This document shows, piece after piece, positions 1 through 8,699 of a stretch of 64,000 nucleotides of DNA. The notes below the pieces were generated by a model. That model ran no database searches, was not told the origin of the DNA, and saw nothing but the letters and a program-made list of their open reading frames with translations. Made by a program: the position numbers and the translations under genes. The first letter of the stretch is position 1, and each line of letters begins with the position of its first letter. Source of the stretch: G963663365 sp963663365 (GTDB lineage Bacteria > Hinthialibacterota > Hinthialibacteria > Hinthialibacterales > G963663365); assembly GCA_963663365.2 (NCBI GenBank), contig CAXXIH010000004.1, forward strand, positions 62,001 to 126,000, read 5' to 3'.

Positions 1-942
1 GGGGAGCCATTGTGTATTTCCGCCAGTGAAATTTATGGAATTGCCGACTTGAAGGAATTGATTGGCCAACATCTCGGCGACTACCAGCAAATCGCTCCGC
101 AACCAGCTCAGATCAAAATCACGGTGGTTGGCCGCCCCAATGCCGGGAAATCGACGTTGATCAATGCCTTGGCCTGCGAGCAAAGGGTGATCGTTTCGGA
201 AATTCCCGGAACCACCAGAGATTCTGTTGATGTTCGCTTTGAAAAGGACGGCAAAGTTGTAATCGCGATCGATACCGCTGGATTGAAGCGGCGCAAAAAT
301 GTCGACGGCAACGTCGATTTTTACAGCCAGTGCCGCGCTCAAAAAGCAATTCGCCGTGCCGATGTGGTAATCTTCATGCTCGACGCCAGCGAAAAAATCA
401 GCCGCATCGATAAAGAAATCGCTGCCTATATCACCAGTGAGTTCAAACCGGCGATCATTACTATCAATAAGTGGGATCTTGTCGGCGCTGACGCCGATAC
501 CGCCCGCTACGAAAAATACTTCAACAAGATGCTGCCAGGATTACGTCATGCGCCGCTGAGCTTCATTACCGCCAATAAAGGCAAAAATATTCCCGCCACC
601 ATCGATCTGGCGCGTAATCTTTATAAACAAGCGCAGCAACGGATCACTACCGGTAAGTTGAACCGCGCCATCAAAGAAATCACCACCCGGCGCACCCCTC
701 CTTTTCGTCAGGGACGCCACGCCAAAATCTACTATGGCACCCAGATCGGAGTGCTGCCGCCGACGTTAATATTGTTCGTCAACGATCCAGAGTTATTTAA
801 CCCGCATTATCGCCGCTATTTGTTCAATCAGTTTCAGCAAAGTCTGGGTTTTCCGGAAATACCGGTGCGCATCGAGTTACAGAAGCGCCCGCAACGGGAT
901 CTAACGGAAAAAACTGGGCAAGCAGGCACTATTCGCCAGTGA
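1..942 (+). CDS. der: Ribosome-assembly GTPase Der (EngA), 5' part outside window
   Basis: Der is a tandem-GTPase protein that acts in 50S ribosome maturation. The reading frame is open to base 1, so the N-terminal first G domain lies outside the window. What is visible is the second G domain with all its motifs: the P-loop GRPNAGKST, the switch TTRDS, DTAGL, the NKWD specificity motif and an SFITA-type G5. It is followed by the C-terminal KH-like domain that ends near ELQKRPQRDLTEKTGQ. The stop codon overlaps a possible GTG start of the downstream maf gene, so the two are probably co-transcribed. The family assignment is secure; only the 5' end is unknown. Confidence 0.95.
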   Translation, partial: GEPLCISASEIYGIADLKELIGQHLGDYQQIAPQPAQIKITVVGRPNAGKSTLINALACEQRVIVSEIPGTTRDSVDVRFEKDGKVVIAIDTAGLKRRKNVDGNVDFYSQCRAQKAIRRADVVIFMLDASEKISRIDKEIAAYITSEFKPAIITINKWDLVGADADTARYEKYFNKMLPGLRHAPLSFITANKGKNIPATIDLARNLYKQAQQRITTGKLNRAIKEITTRRTPPFRQGRHAKIYYGTQIGVLPPTLILFVNDPELFNPHYRRYLFNQFQQSLGFPEIPVRIELQKRPQRDLTEKTGQAGTIRQ

Positions 943-953
943 CAGGACGCACC

Positions 954-1583
954 ATGAAGTCTCGCTTGATTTTAGCTTCGGCATCGCCGCGCCGAAAAAC
1001 GCTGCTGCAACAAGCCGGTTTTGATTTCGACATTATCGTGCCCCAGATCAAGGAAATTATCCAGGCCCAGTGGTCCCCGGAAAAATGTGTGCAAGAGTTG
1101 GCCTACCAAAAAGCGCAAGATGTAATCGCGCAACTACGACAACCAGAGAATAGTCACCTCAACCGGATTATTTTGGCCGCAGATACTATAGTCGCTATTG
1201 CCGATGAAATCCTCGGTAAGCCCCGCGATGTTGCCGATGCTTATCAAATGTTGTGGCGGCTGTCGCGAACTCGGCATCGCGTACTGACCGGTATTTGTTT
1301 ATGGCCGTTATCATGGCAACGCGGCATAACCGCGCTGGCAACAACCTATATTGAAATGCGTCCGATGAGCGTCCAGGAGATCCAGGATTATATTGCCTCA
1401 GGCGAAGCCATGGGCAAAGCCGGGGCTTACGCGATTCAAGAAAGTGCGGACCGCTTTATCCGCCATATAGACGGCGATTTTGACAATGTCGTCGGTCTGC
1501 CGATCAAGCTGGTGCGACAAGTATTAGAACAGCTTTATTTTTTTCCAGCTCCTAAAATAGAAAATGAAAACATGCAGCAATGA
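954..1583 (+). CDS. maf: Maf-family nucleoside triphosphate pyrophosphatase
   Basis: Maf proteins hydrolyse non-canonical or excess nucleoside triphosphates to monophosphates and affect septum formation in some bacteria. The N-terminus shows the family signature LASASPRRKTLL, followed by AADTIVAI with the catalytic acidic residue and by the conserved GKAGAYAIQ segment. I chose the ATG at 954, which places the signature five residues from the start as in relatives. A GTG at 939 overlapping the der stop would add five residues. At about 209 aa it is slightly longer than usual, the extra residues being a C-terminal tail. Its 3' end overlaps the next gene by 20 bases. Confidence 0.9.
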   Translation: MKSRLILASASPRRKTLLQQAGFDFDIIVPQIKEIIQAQWSPEKCVQELAYQKAQDVIAQLRQPENSHLNRIILAADTIVAIADEILGKPRDVADAYQMLWRLSRTRHRVLTGICLWPLSWQRGITALATTYIEMRPMSVQEIQDYIASGEAMGKAGAYAIQESADRFIRHIDGDFDNVVGLPIKLVRQVLEQLYFFPAPKIENENMQQ

Positions 1584-3339
1584 GCAACTAGTCATAGAAT
1601 GTTTGCGCCGGCTTACTAGCTGCCGGATTGTCGTCAGCTTCTACCATGACTTTCTGGCCATGGCTCAGGCTTTCTCCTGGCAATTGGCAGGATTGTTCGC
1701 GCTATTGGCGATTTTGGAAGCGATTGGTAATTTTCAGCCGGCGCTGGATTTCTGGCTGCCGCAGATGCTGTTGCTGGTAATGGTCATGGTTTCGTTGCTC
1801 TATGCCCTGGTTATGGCCTGGAAGCGCCCGGCCAATCTATCGAGCACTGCCCGGGATCTAGATCGATGTTATGGTCTGGAGGACCTGATCGGAACCGCCT
1901 GCTGTGTAGTACAACGCCAGCAGCGATCACTTGCGGCCAAAGCGGTAATTGCTGCTGCTGCCGGTCATTTGCAAAACATCTCTGCCCGACAATATTTACC
2001 ATTGCGTTGGGATAACCGGCTTGGAGCGATCGTACTTGTGGTGCTAACCGCGATGATTTTGATTTGCCAGCGCAATGGCGTCACGGTTTGGCAACGCCTT
2101 ATAGGGAGCAACCGCAAGCATCAGAACAATTCCAGTCAAGTCGCTTCGGCACAACCCCGGGAAGACGCCAGGCAGCAGCATCCGAAAAAATCGCCAAAGG
2201 CAACCGCCGATGCCAGCACTTCGGTTTCGCCAACGCATAACCAGCAGCGGCTATCAAGTGGTCAGCAAAATCACGACAGGCAAGCAACTGCAAAACCAAC
2301 GTCAAAGACTAACCCCAGTGTCGACTCAACGTCAACCAGGCCGAAGCAACCGGGCCAATCGACCAGGCCAAAGCAATCGGGCCAATCGACCAGGCCAAAG
2401 CAACTGGGCCAATCGACCAGGCCGAAGCAACCGGGCCAATCGACCAGGCCAAAGCAACCAGGCCAATCAACCAGGCCGAAGCAACCGGGCCAATCAACCA
2501 GGCCGAAGCAATCGGGCCAATCGACCAGGCCGAAGCAGCCGGGCCAATCTAAGCGGCAATTGCCCCAGCAAGATATTCAATCGGGAAGCAGCCAGCGCCA
2601 GCCAGCACCCTCGCCAGGCCAGAGGGAGCCATCGTCAAGAGAGCAAAACCAGCCCGAGCGATCACGACCCCGGCAAGAGCATTCCGGAGTTACTGCTTCT
2701 GGCTCTCAGGTAAACAGCGATCCGGCTGCCGATCAGCAGCCAAGACCTTCAAAGAAGGATGAGCCACGGCCTGATCAGCAACCATCCGCCAGGAATCTAC
2801 AACTGGCCAAAAACGACAAGACCCATAAAGGCGACCTCGATTCGCGGCAACCAGAGAAGCTGCGTCAGCCAGAGCACAAAGATTCGAGCCGAAGCGATTC
2901 CCGAACTTCGGTATCGCCGTCCCGGTCACAGCCACCGGCTTTAACTAAAAAAAAATCGGCGCCACCGATCGCACCCCCGCGACCAGGCAAGCGTCCCGGG
3001 CCAACCGGCGCGGCTCCAGCAAATAATGATGGCCGTAAAAGCAAAGCAACAAGACCAAAAGCAAAAAATGTTTCTGAGCGCCAGGCAGGCCGAAATAAAC
3101 GTTTTGTCCAACAGTTTATCAAACCTCTTTTTGGAGAGGGCAGCAAATGGATTAGCCAGCAAACCTTGAGAGTGGCGGATTCTACGGCGCCAGCACAATC
3201 AGATAAAGCAGCGCAGAATATTTCTCGCTATTATCGTTTTACCAGACAGGCCGAAAAATATATCCACCAAAAGAATATTCCCGAAGACTATCGAATGGGG
3301 GTCAAGCGTTATTTTCAATTAGTGCGACCGGGCAAGTAA
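1564..3339 (+). CDS. Membrane protein with long low-complexity repeat region, unknown function
   Basis: I do not recognise this 591-aa protein with certainty. The N-terminal 170 residues contain hydrophobic segments at roughly residues 35-55, 65-86 and 150-170 that look membrane-spanning. The middle, roughly residues 190-500, is a Pro/Gln/Ser/Lys-rich, presumably disordered linker that includes eight tandem copies of a 9-residue unit STRPKQ(P/S/L)GQ. The last 50 residues are compact again and end in a motif around YRMGVKRYFQLVRP. That ending resembles, from memory, C-termini of planctomycete membrane proteins found near MoxR/DUF58 operons; this is a loose resemblance. The start overlaps the end of maf, so it probably belongs to the same operon. 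Confidence 0.6.
   Translation: MKTCSNEQLVIECLRRLTSCRIVVSFYHDFLAMAQAFSWQLAGLFALLAILEAIGNFQPALDFWLPQMLLLVMVMVSLLYALVMAWKRPANLSSTARDLDRCYGLEDLIGTACCVVQRQQRSLAAKAVIAAAAGHLQNISARQYLPLRWDNRLGAIVLVVLTAMILICQRNGVTVWQRLIGSNRKHQNNSSQVASAQPREDARQQHPKKSPKATADASTSVSPTHNQQRLSSGQQNHDRQATAKPTSKTNPSVDSTSTRPKQPGQSTRPKQSGQSTRPKQLGQSTRPKQPGQSTRPKQPGQSTRPKQPGQSTRPKQSGQSTRPKQPGQSKRQLPQQDIQSGSSQRQPAPSPGQREPSSREQNQPERSRPRQEHSGVTASGSQVNSDPAADQQPRPSKKDEPRPDQQPSARNLQLAKNDKTHKGDLDSRQPEKLRQPEHKDSSRSDSRTSVSPSRSQPPALTKKKSAPPIAPPRPGKRPGPTGAAPANNDGRKSKATRPKAKNVSERQAGRNKRFVQQFIKPLFGEGSKWISQQTLRVADSTAPAQSDKAAQNISRYYRFTRQAEKYIHQKNIPEDYRMGVKRYFQLVRPGK
2332..2547 (+). repeat. Eight tandem 27-bp units inside the membrane protein gene
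   Basis: Eight in-frame copies of a 27-base unit encode STRPKQ(P/S/L)GQ. The copies differ by single bases, giving P, S or L at position 7. Because the unit length is a multiple of three, copy number can change without breaking the gene. Neighbouring frames are open through this stretch only because of the repeat. Confidence 0.95.
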
Positions 3340-3353
3340 TTGGAGAGAAAGCA

Positions 3354-3986
3354 ATGAAGATTTTGATTGCTGATGATGACAGCATAATTAGAGAACTGAT
3401 GTTGGCGCTCTTGAAAAAGTGGGAGTATAATACTCTAGAAGCCAGCAATGGCCACGAAGCCTGGAAGCTATTACAGCATCCGGAGCCGCCACCAATGGCT
3501 ATCCTCGACTGGATGATGCCGGGCATGAGCGGACTGGAGATTTGCCGCCAGGCAAGAGCGCATCCGACTTTATCGGCACTGTACATCGTCATCGTAACTG
3601 CCCGCGAAGCTAGCCATGACGTTCTCGCTGGCTTTGAAGCCGGTGCTGACGATTATATGGTCAAACCGCTAAATCGCGAACAATTGCAAGCACGCATTCG
3701 CGTAGGCGAGAGAATTATCAATTTGCAGAGCAAACTGGCGCAACGTATCCGCGAATTAGAACAGGCGCTAGCCCAGGTGAAAATTCTCCAGGGATTGTTG
3801 CCGATTTGTTCCTATTGCAAAAGGATTCGCAATGATAATCAAAGCTGGTCGGAATTGGAGCAATATGTCAGCAAACACTCCCAGGCACAATTCAGCCATA
3901 CCATCTGTCCAGGTTGTTATCAAACCTACGTCAAGCCAGAATTGGATGCGTTACGCCAGTATAAAAACAAAAAAAATCCTGAATAA
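3354..3986 (+). CDS. Response regulator with REC domain and Cys-rich C-terminal motif
   Basis: The N-terminal 120 residues form a CheY-like receiver domain, with the acidic pair DDD near residues 7-9, the phospho-acceptor aspartate in AILDWMMPG and the conserved lysine in MVKP. There is no DNA-binding output domain. After a coiled-coil linker (about residues 120-150) comes a segment beginning LLPICSYCKRIR and ending FSHTICPGCY. It contains two CxxC pairs and may bind metal. This segment is known from other response regulators and PAS/GAF sensors but its role is not established. The start ATG is preceded by GGAGAG. It follows the previous gene by 14 bases, suggesting an operon. Confidence 0.88.
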   Translation: MKILIADDDSIIRELMLALLKKWEYNTLEASNGHEAWKLLQHPEPPPMAILDWMMPGMSGLEICRQARAHPTLSALYIVIVTAREASHDVLAGFEAGADDYMVKPLNREQLQARIRVGERIINLQSKLAQRIRELEQALAQVKILQGLLPICSYCKRIRNDNQSWSELEQYVSKHSQAQFSHTICPGCYQTYVKPELDALRQYKNKKNPE

Positions 3987-4033
3987 TTTGCGACCTGTAC
4001 GGTGGTTCTACCTGTGCAATTGATACTACAATG

Positions 4034-4060
4034 GAACCACGAATGGACACTAATAAATGA
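4034..4060 (+). repeat. Half copy of the GAACCACGAATGGACAC dispersed repeat
   Basis: The 139-base gap between the response regulator and the efflux operon carries a half copy of a dispersed sequence. It starts GAACCACGAATGGACACTAA and recurs at 14856-14880, and as a full inverted pair at 44194-44273. No gene is seen in the gap. Confidence 0.6.
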
Positions 4061-4125
4061 AAACAAGTTATTTAATCCCGTCACCTTAAGATGGCACAGC
4101 ATCCACCTTCAGGAGAGAAACAGTT

Positions 4126-5511
4126 ATGTCATCAAATTCCCATGCCAGCGACAACAAAATGCGCCCATGGTGGCTGATCGTTTCGGCCTATACCGGACGC
4201 ATAATTGTAATCGTCGTTATTTTGGGCGTCGCTTACTATACGGCATCTTACTTGATGTGTAATCGCCCCAAAGCCAAAAAACTCCGGCACCAGCAACAAT
4301 TATTGGTCAAAACCACTACTTTACAGAGCGTAGATTATAGCACCGTGATCGCGACGATGGGAACAGTTGTGGCTTCTCAACAAATCGATCTGCTCCCCCA
4401 GGTCAACGGCAAACTGCTCAGCTTATCGCCGTCTTTGTTCCCTGGAGGTTTTTTTAACCAGGGAGAAGTGATCGCGCAAATCGATCCGGTAGATGAAGAG
4501 CGTAACGTCCGCCAGGCCGAGCTGACACTGGCAGCAGATAACGTTCGGCTGGAACGAGTACAACACGAACTGATCGTTGCCGAGCGCAATGTCGCTTTGA
4601 GCAAAAAACAGGTGCAGGTTGTCCTCCAGTCGGCCCGGGCTGGCGCCGTTGAAGCCGAGGCTCGTTTTCGTCGCATCGAACAACTTATCAAAAGTAACCT
4701 GCGCAGCCAGGAAGATTTTGATGCAGCCAAAGCTGCGGCGATTCAAAAAACTGCCGATCTGGCTGCAGCCGAATTGCGAACGGAAGCGGTGGACATCGAA
4801 GAATTACAGTTGCAACTCAAACGCCAGGAAGTGCTGCTAGCGGAAAACCAGGTAGAAAAAGATAAAGTCGCCCTGGCCAACGCACAAAAACGATTGCAGG
4901 ATACCAAAATCATCGCCCCCTTTCCGGCATTGGTATTGCAAAAATATATCGGCCCGGGATCGGTGGTTACTACCAACAGCAAACTGGTTACTTTGGTTGC
5001 GGCCGATGAGTATTGGGTCGAAGTTTCGGTGGCTCAGGATCGCTTGCCCTGGTTGACAATTCCGCAAAACCAGGACGATAAAAAAAGCGAAGCCCGGATC
5101 ACCAGTATTGCCTGGGCCAACGGCACCTCTCGCCTCGGCTATATCAAACGTCTGTTGCCGGCTCTCGAAACCCAAGGACGAATGGTCCGACTGCTAGTCG
5201 CCGTCAACGATCCATTAGGACGGAAAGCCGCTAACGGTCAACCCCCTTTGCTGTTGGGCGCCTTTGTACGAGTCAACCTCGAAGGGAAAAAACTGCAACA
5301 GGTAGTGCAGGTGCCACGCTCGTGTCTGCACGACGGCAGTTGGGTGTGGACCCTCAACCGTGATAAACTGGAACGGCGCCGCTTAGAAATCATCTGGCGC
5401 GATCCCGATTATGTTTATTCCAGCGGCGGCGTTACTAGCGGGGAAAAAATTGTCAGTTCCGATGTCCCTGGCGCGGTAAGCGGAATGACGGTTAGTGAGG
5501 CCCGGCCATGA
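4126..5511 (+). CDS. RND efflux periplasmic adaptor (membrane fusion protein)
   Basis: This 461-aa protein is the periplasmic adaptor of a tripartite resistance-nodulation-division pump. It links the inner-membrane transporter to an outer-membrane channel. A single membrane anchor lies at about residues 20-42. It is followed by the first half of a lipoyl-like domain (ATMGTVVASQQIDLLPQVNG) and a long alpha-hairpin rich in Glu/Ala (about residues 125-255). The lipoyl second half (TKIIAPFPALVLQKYIGPGSVV) and beta-barrel domains come next. The ATG follows AGGAGAG at good spacing. The stop overlaps the transporter gene start in an ATGA arrangement, as expected for translational coupling. No outer-membrane channel gene follows, so the pump must use one encoded elsewhere. 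Confidence 0.92.
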   Translation: MSSNSHASDNKMRPWWLIVSAYTGRIIVIVVILGVAYYTASYLMCNRPKAKKLRHQQQLLVKTTTLQSVDYSTVIATMGTVVASQQIDLLPQVNGKLLSLSPSLFPGGFFNQGEVIAQIDPVDEERNVRQAELTLAADNVRLERVQHELIVAERNVALSKKQVQVVLQSARAGAVEAEARFRRIEQLIKSNLRSQEDFDAAKAAAIQKTADLAAAELRTEAVDIEELQLQLKRQEVLLAENQVEKDKVALANAQKRLQDTKIIAPFPALVLQKYIGPGSVVTTNSKLVTLVAADEYWVEVSVAQDRLPWLTIPQNQDDKKSEARITSIAWANGTSRLGYIKRLLPALETQGRMVRLLVAVNDPLGRKAANGQPPLLLGAFVRVNLEGKKLQQVVQVPRSCLHDGSWVWTLNRDKLERRRLEIIWRDPDYVYSSGGVTSGEKIVSSDVPGAVSGMTVSEARP

Positions 5512-8500
5512 CCAGCAAACAGTCTTCCCCTGGTGCTATCGGCTGGATGGTGGGCAACCCGGTAGCCGCCAATCTGGCGATGCTGGTCTGTCTTTTCGGC
5601 GGTTTCTTCGCGTTAGGACATATTAAGCAAGAGGTTTTTCCCGACCTCGAATTGGAGATGGTAAGCATTACCGTGGCCTATCCTGGCGCCAGCCCTGAAG
5701 AAGTAGAAAAAGGCATTGTCAAGCCGATCGAAGAAGCGGTATGTGGACTGGAAGGGGTCAAGGAAGTCAGCGGCACCGCCAGCGAAGGCAGCGGTTCGGT
5801 TACGGTGGAATTGATCGAAGGCGAAAGCCTGCAAAAACTTGCTGACGATATTCGCACCGAAGTCGATCGTATCCGTACTTTCCCGGTCGATGCCGAAGAA
5901 CCGCAGGTTACCGTGGTTTCGCGCAAGCGTCAGGTACTTGATCTGGTGATCTACGGTGCCGTGGATCGGCGCGTTTTGCACCACTACGCCGAGCAAATTC
6001 GCGACGAATTGATTGCCGACTCCCATATTACTCAGATCGATATCACCGGATTGCCGCCGATGGAGATCGCGGTACATGTTCCCCGGTCAGCTTTGCGCCG
6101 CTATAATATAACCCTTGACGAAATCGCCAAACGCATTCGCAATGCTTCGCTCGATTTGCCCTTTGGCGGGATCAAGGCTCCAAGCGGAGAGGTGTTGCTG
6201 CGAATGACCGAGCGCCGGGACTATGGCCGCCAATTTGCCAGCTTACCGTTGGTGATCAGCAACGACGGCAGCCGGGTCTTGCTGGACGACATTGCCGCGA
6301 TCGAAGACGGTTTCGAAGATAGTGACTACGAAGCTTCGTTCAACAACAAACCAGCAGTATTGCTTGAAGTGTATCGCATCGGCAATCAGACGCCAATGGA
6401 GGTTTCGGCGGCAGTACGCCGACATATCGAGAATATTGGTGATAAATTGCCGCAGGGCATTGAGGTCACTATCATGCGCGATCGTTCGGACATTTATGGG
6501 CAAAGGGTGGATCTATTGTTACGCAATGCCGGCCTAGGATTGATTCTGGTGCTATTTTCCCTCGGCCTGTTTTTAGAAATACGCCTGGCTTTCTGGGTGA
6601 TGATGGGGATTCCGATTTCCTTTCTCGGTTCGCTGCTGATTATTCCCTACACCGGGGTAAGCCTCAATATGATATCGCTATTTGCCTATATCATTGCCCT
6701 GGGCATTGTCGTCGATGATGCGATCGTCATCGGCGAAAATATCTATCGCCACCGCCAGGAAGGCATGACCTTTATTCAGGCATCGATTCATGGCGCTAAG
6801 GAAGTGGCGTCGCCGGTCACTTTCAGCATTCTCACCAATGTCGCCACTTTTATGCCGTTATATTTTGTGCCGGGAGTGATGGGAAAATTATTTCGACAGA
6901 TTCCGATCATCGTGGTCTCGGTGTTCATGCTTTCACTGCTTGAATCGATATTCGTGTTGCCAGCACATCTGGCTCACCAAAAAGAACGCAAACGTCGGGG
7001 TTTGAGCGCTTGGCTTTATCGCGGCCAACAAAAATTCAGCGCCGGATTCAACTGGACGATTTCGCATTTTTATGGACCAATGCTGCGTGCCATTTTGCAT
7101 TTTCGCTATGTCGCCGTAGCAATAGCCATCGCCGGGCTGGTAATTGCCATTGCCTGGGCCGGCAGCGGTCGTATGGGGTTCCAGCTTTTTCCTAAGGTCG
7201 AATCCGATCATTCCGAAGTGACGGTGGTGATGCCTTACGGTACTGCTATTGAAAAAACCAAAGTTATTTCCCAACGTCTGGTAAATTCGGCTTATGCGGT
7301 GCAAAATAAATCAAAAAAAACCTGCATTATCGGCATTTTTTCCGAAGTGGGTAAAGGCGGCAGCCATAATATCAGAGTGCGTACTTATCTGGTGGATGCG
7401 GCAGTGCGAGAAAAAATCGGCATATCTACGGCTGATTTCACTAAAAGCTGGCGTCAGGAGTGCGGAGCGATCATCGGCGCCGAATATTCCCGTTTTGCTG
7501 CCGATGCTGGAGGCCCAGGCCAGGGTGCTTCATTGACGGTCGAGTTGGCACACAGCAATGTCAAGGTTTTGGAAAAAGCCAGCAAAGAACTGGCTGCGGC
7601 ACTTTTGGACCTTGAATACACCACCGATGTCGATGATGGCTATTTGCCCGGGAAACAACAGTTGGATTTTCTGGTACTACCGGAAGGGAAAGCTCTGGGG
7701 ATCACTGCCGAGCATCTAGGACGGCAACTGCGCAACGCCTACTATGGCGCTGAAGTTACCCGCCAGTTGCGCGGACGCAGCGAGGTGAAGATCAAAGTGC
7801 TGTTGCCCAAAGCGGAACGGATCAGCGAATACACCCTGGAAGAAATGGTGGTGCATACGCCGACAGGAAAGGAAGTGATGCTGCGAGATGTGGCTAGCTG
7901 GAAACGGGGGCGGGCTTATACCACGATTAACCGGCGCGATCAACGTCGGGTGGTCCAGGTTACCGCCGATGTCGAGCCACGCGCCAAAACGCCCGAGGTT
8001 ATCGACAGATTGCAGGCCGGGCCGCTACCGAAACTTGTAGGCAATTATCCTGGTCTTAGCTACAGCTTCCAGGGGCGTCAGGCCGAACAGCGCGAATCCC
8101 TGGTCAGCCTGCAAACCACGTTCTTGTTTGCGCTGCTGGTAGTGTACGCTTTGCTGGCGGTGCCGTTTCGGAGCTATATCCAGCCGTTGATCGTCATGTC
8201 GTCAATCCCGTTTGGCATTGTCGGCGCGGTACTGGGACACCTGTTGATGGGATATGCTCTGTGCCTGCCCAGTATATTCGGGATCGTAGCTCTTTCGGGC
8301 GTAGTGGTCAACGATTCGCTGGTACTGGTCGATTGCGTCAACCGGATGCGTCTTGACGAAAAAAACACGGTTGCTGAGTTGCTGATAAAATCAGCAATCC
8401 AACGCTTTCGACCAATTTTGTTGACCACGCTCACCACCTTTTTTGGTTTGATGCCGATGATTTTCGAGCCGTCACGTCAGGCGCGCTTCATCATTCCCAT

Positions 8501-8624
8501 GGCCATTTCTCTCGGCTTTGGCATCTTGTTTGCCACATTGATTACTTTAGGGCTGGTGCCGTGCCTTTATTTGATGGTCGAGGATCTGATTATGGTCAAG
8601 GACAAATTATGCGGTAAAAAATAA
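5508..8624 (+). CDS. RND-family efflux transporter permease (AcrB/MdtB-like)
   Basis: This is the inner-membrane proton-driven pump subunit, 1038 aa, the normal length for the heavy-metal/multidrug RND superfamily. The first transmembrane helix is at about residues 18-36. A large periplasmic porter domain (PGASPEEVEKGIVKPIEEAV) follows, then helices 2-6 with the proton-relay aspartate pair in GIVVDDAIVIGENIY. A second periplasmic half and helices 7-12 (ALSGVVVNDSLVLVD) complete the protein. The pair of asparagine/aspartate motifs in the two halves fits the superfamily. It is translationally coupled to the adaptor gene. The substrate cannot be deduced from the sequence. Confidence 0.95.
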   Translation: MTSKQSSPGAIGWMVGNPVAANLAMLVCLFGGFFALGHIKQEVFPDLELEMVSITVAYPGASPEEVEKGIVKPIEEAVCGLEGVKEVSGTASEGSGSVTVELIEGESLQKLADDIRTEVDRIRTFPVDAEEPQVTVVSRKRQVLDLVIYGAVDRRVLHHYAEQIRDELIADSHITQIDITGLPPMEIAVHVPRSALRRYNITLDEIAKRIRNASLDLPFGGIKAPSGEVLLRMTERRDYGRQFASLPLVISNDGSRVLLDDIAAIEDGFEDSDYEASFNNKPAVLLEVYRIGNQTPMEVSAAVRRHIENIGDKLPQGIEVTIMRDRSDIYGQRVDLLLRNAGLGLILVLFSLGLFLEIRLAFWVMMGIPISFLGSLLIIPYTGVSLNMISLFAYIIALGIVVDDAIVIGENIYRHRQEGMTFIQASIHGAKEVASPVTFSILTNVATFMPLYFVPGVMGKLFRQIPIIVVSVFMLSLLESIFVLPAHLAHQKERKRRGLSAWLYRGQQKFSAGFNWTISHFYGPMLRAILHFRYVAVAIAIAGLVIAIAWAGSGRMGFQLFPKVESDHSEVTVVMPYGTAIEKTKVISQRLVNSAYAVQNKSKKTCIIGIFSEVGKGGSHNIRVRTYLVDAAVREKIGISTADFTKSWRQECGAIIGAEYSRFAADAGGPGQGASLTVELAHSNVKVLEKASKELAAALLDLEYTTDVDDGYLPGKQQLDFLVLPEGKALGITAEHLGRQLRNAYYGAEVTRQLRGRSEVKIKVLLPKAERISEYTLEEMVVHTPTGKEVMLRDVASWKRGRAYTTINRRDQRRVVQVTADVEPRAKTPEVIDRLQAGPLPKLVGNYPGLSYSFQGRQAEQRESLVSLQTTFLFALLVVYALLAVPFRSYIQPLIVMSSIPFGIVGAVLGHLLMGYALCLPSIFGIVALSGVVVNDSLVLVDCVNRMRLDEKNTVAELLIKSAIQRFRPILLTTLTTFFGLMPMIFEPSRQARFIIPMAISLGFGILFATLITLGLVPCLYLMVEDLIMVKDKLCGKK

Positions 8625-8653
8625 TGAGGATCGATATCGATATCGATCCTCAT
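8624..8653. terminator. Perfect 30-base palindrome between convergent genes
   Basis: A perfect palindrome of two 15-base arms begins at the last base of the transporter stop codon and ends 47 bases from the stop of the convergent TMEM43-like gene. As RNA it would form a long hairpin with no real loop. No T-run follows on either side, so classical intrinsic termination is doubtful. It may serve as a bidirectional transcript end or be a protein-binding site. Confidence 0.5.
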
Positions 8654-8699
8654 CCTGGCGACGTCGCAGCCGTTGCGGCTCAGAACAAATTCCCAGGCA

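Noticed and set aside
2210..2713. Open frame with RSNRANRPGQ-type repeats in the second plus frame
   Set aside because: It is the shifted reading of the 27-base repeat array in the membrane protein gene; it has no start signal and no domain outside the repeat.
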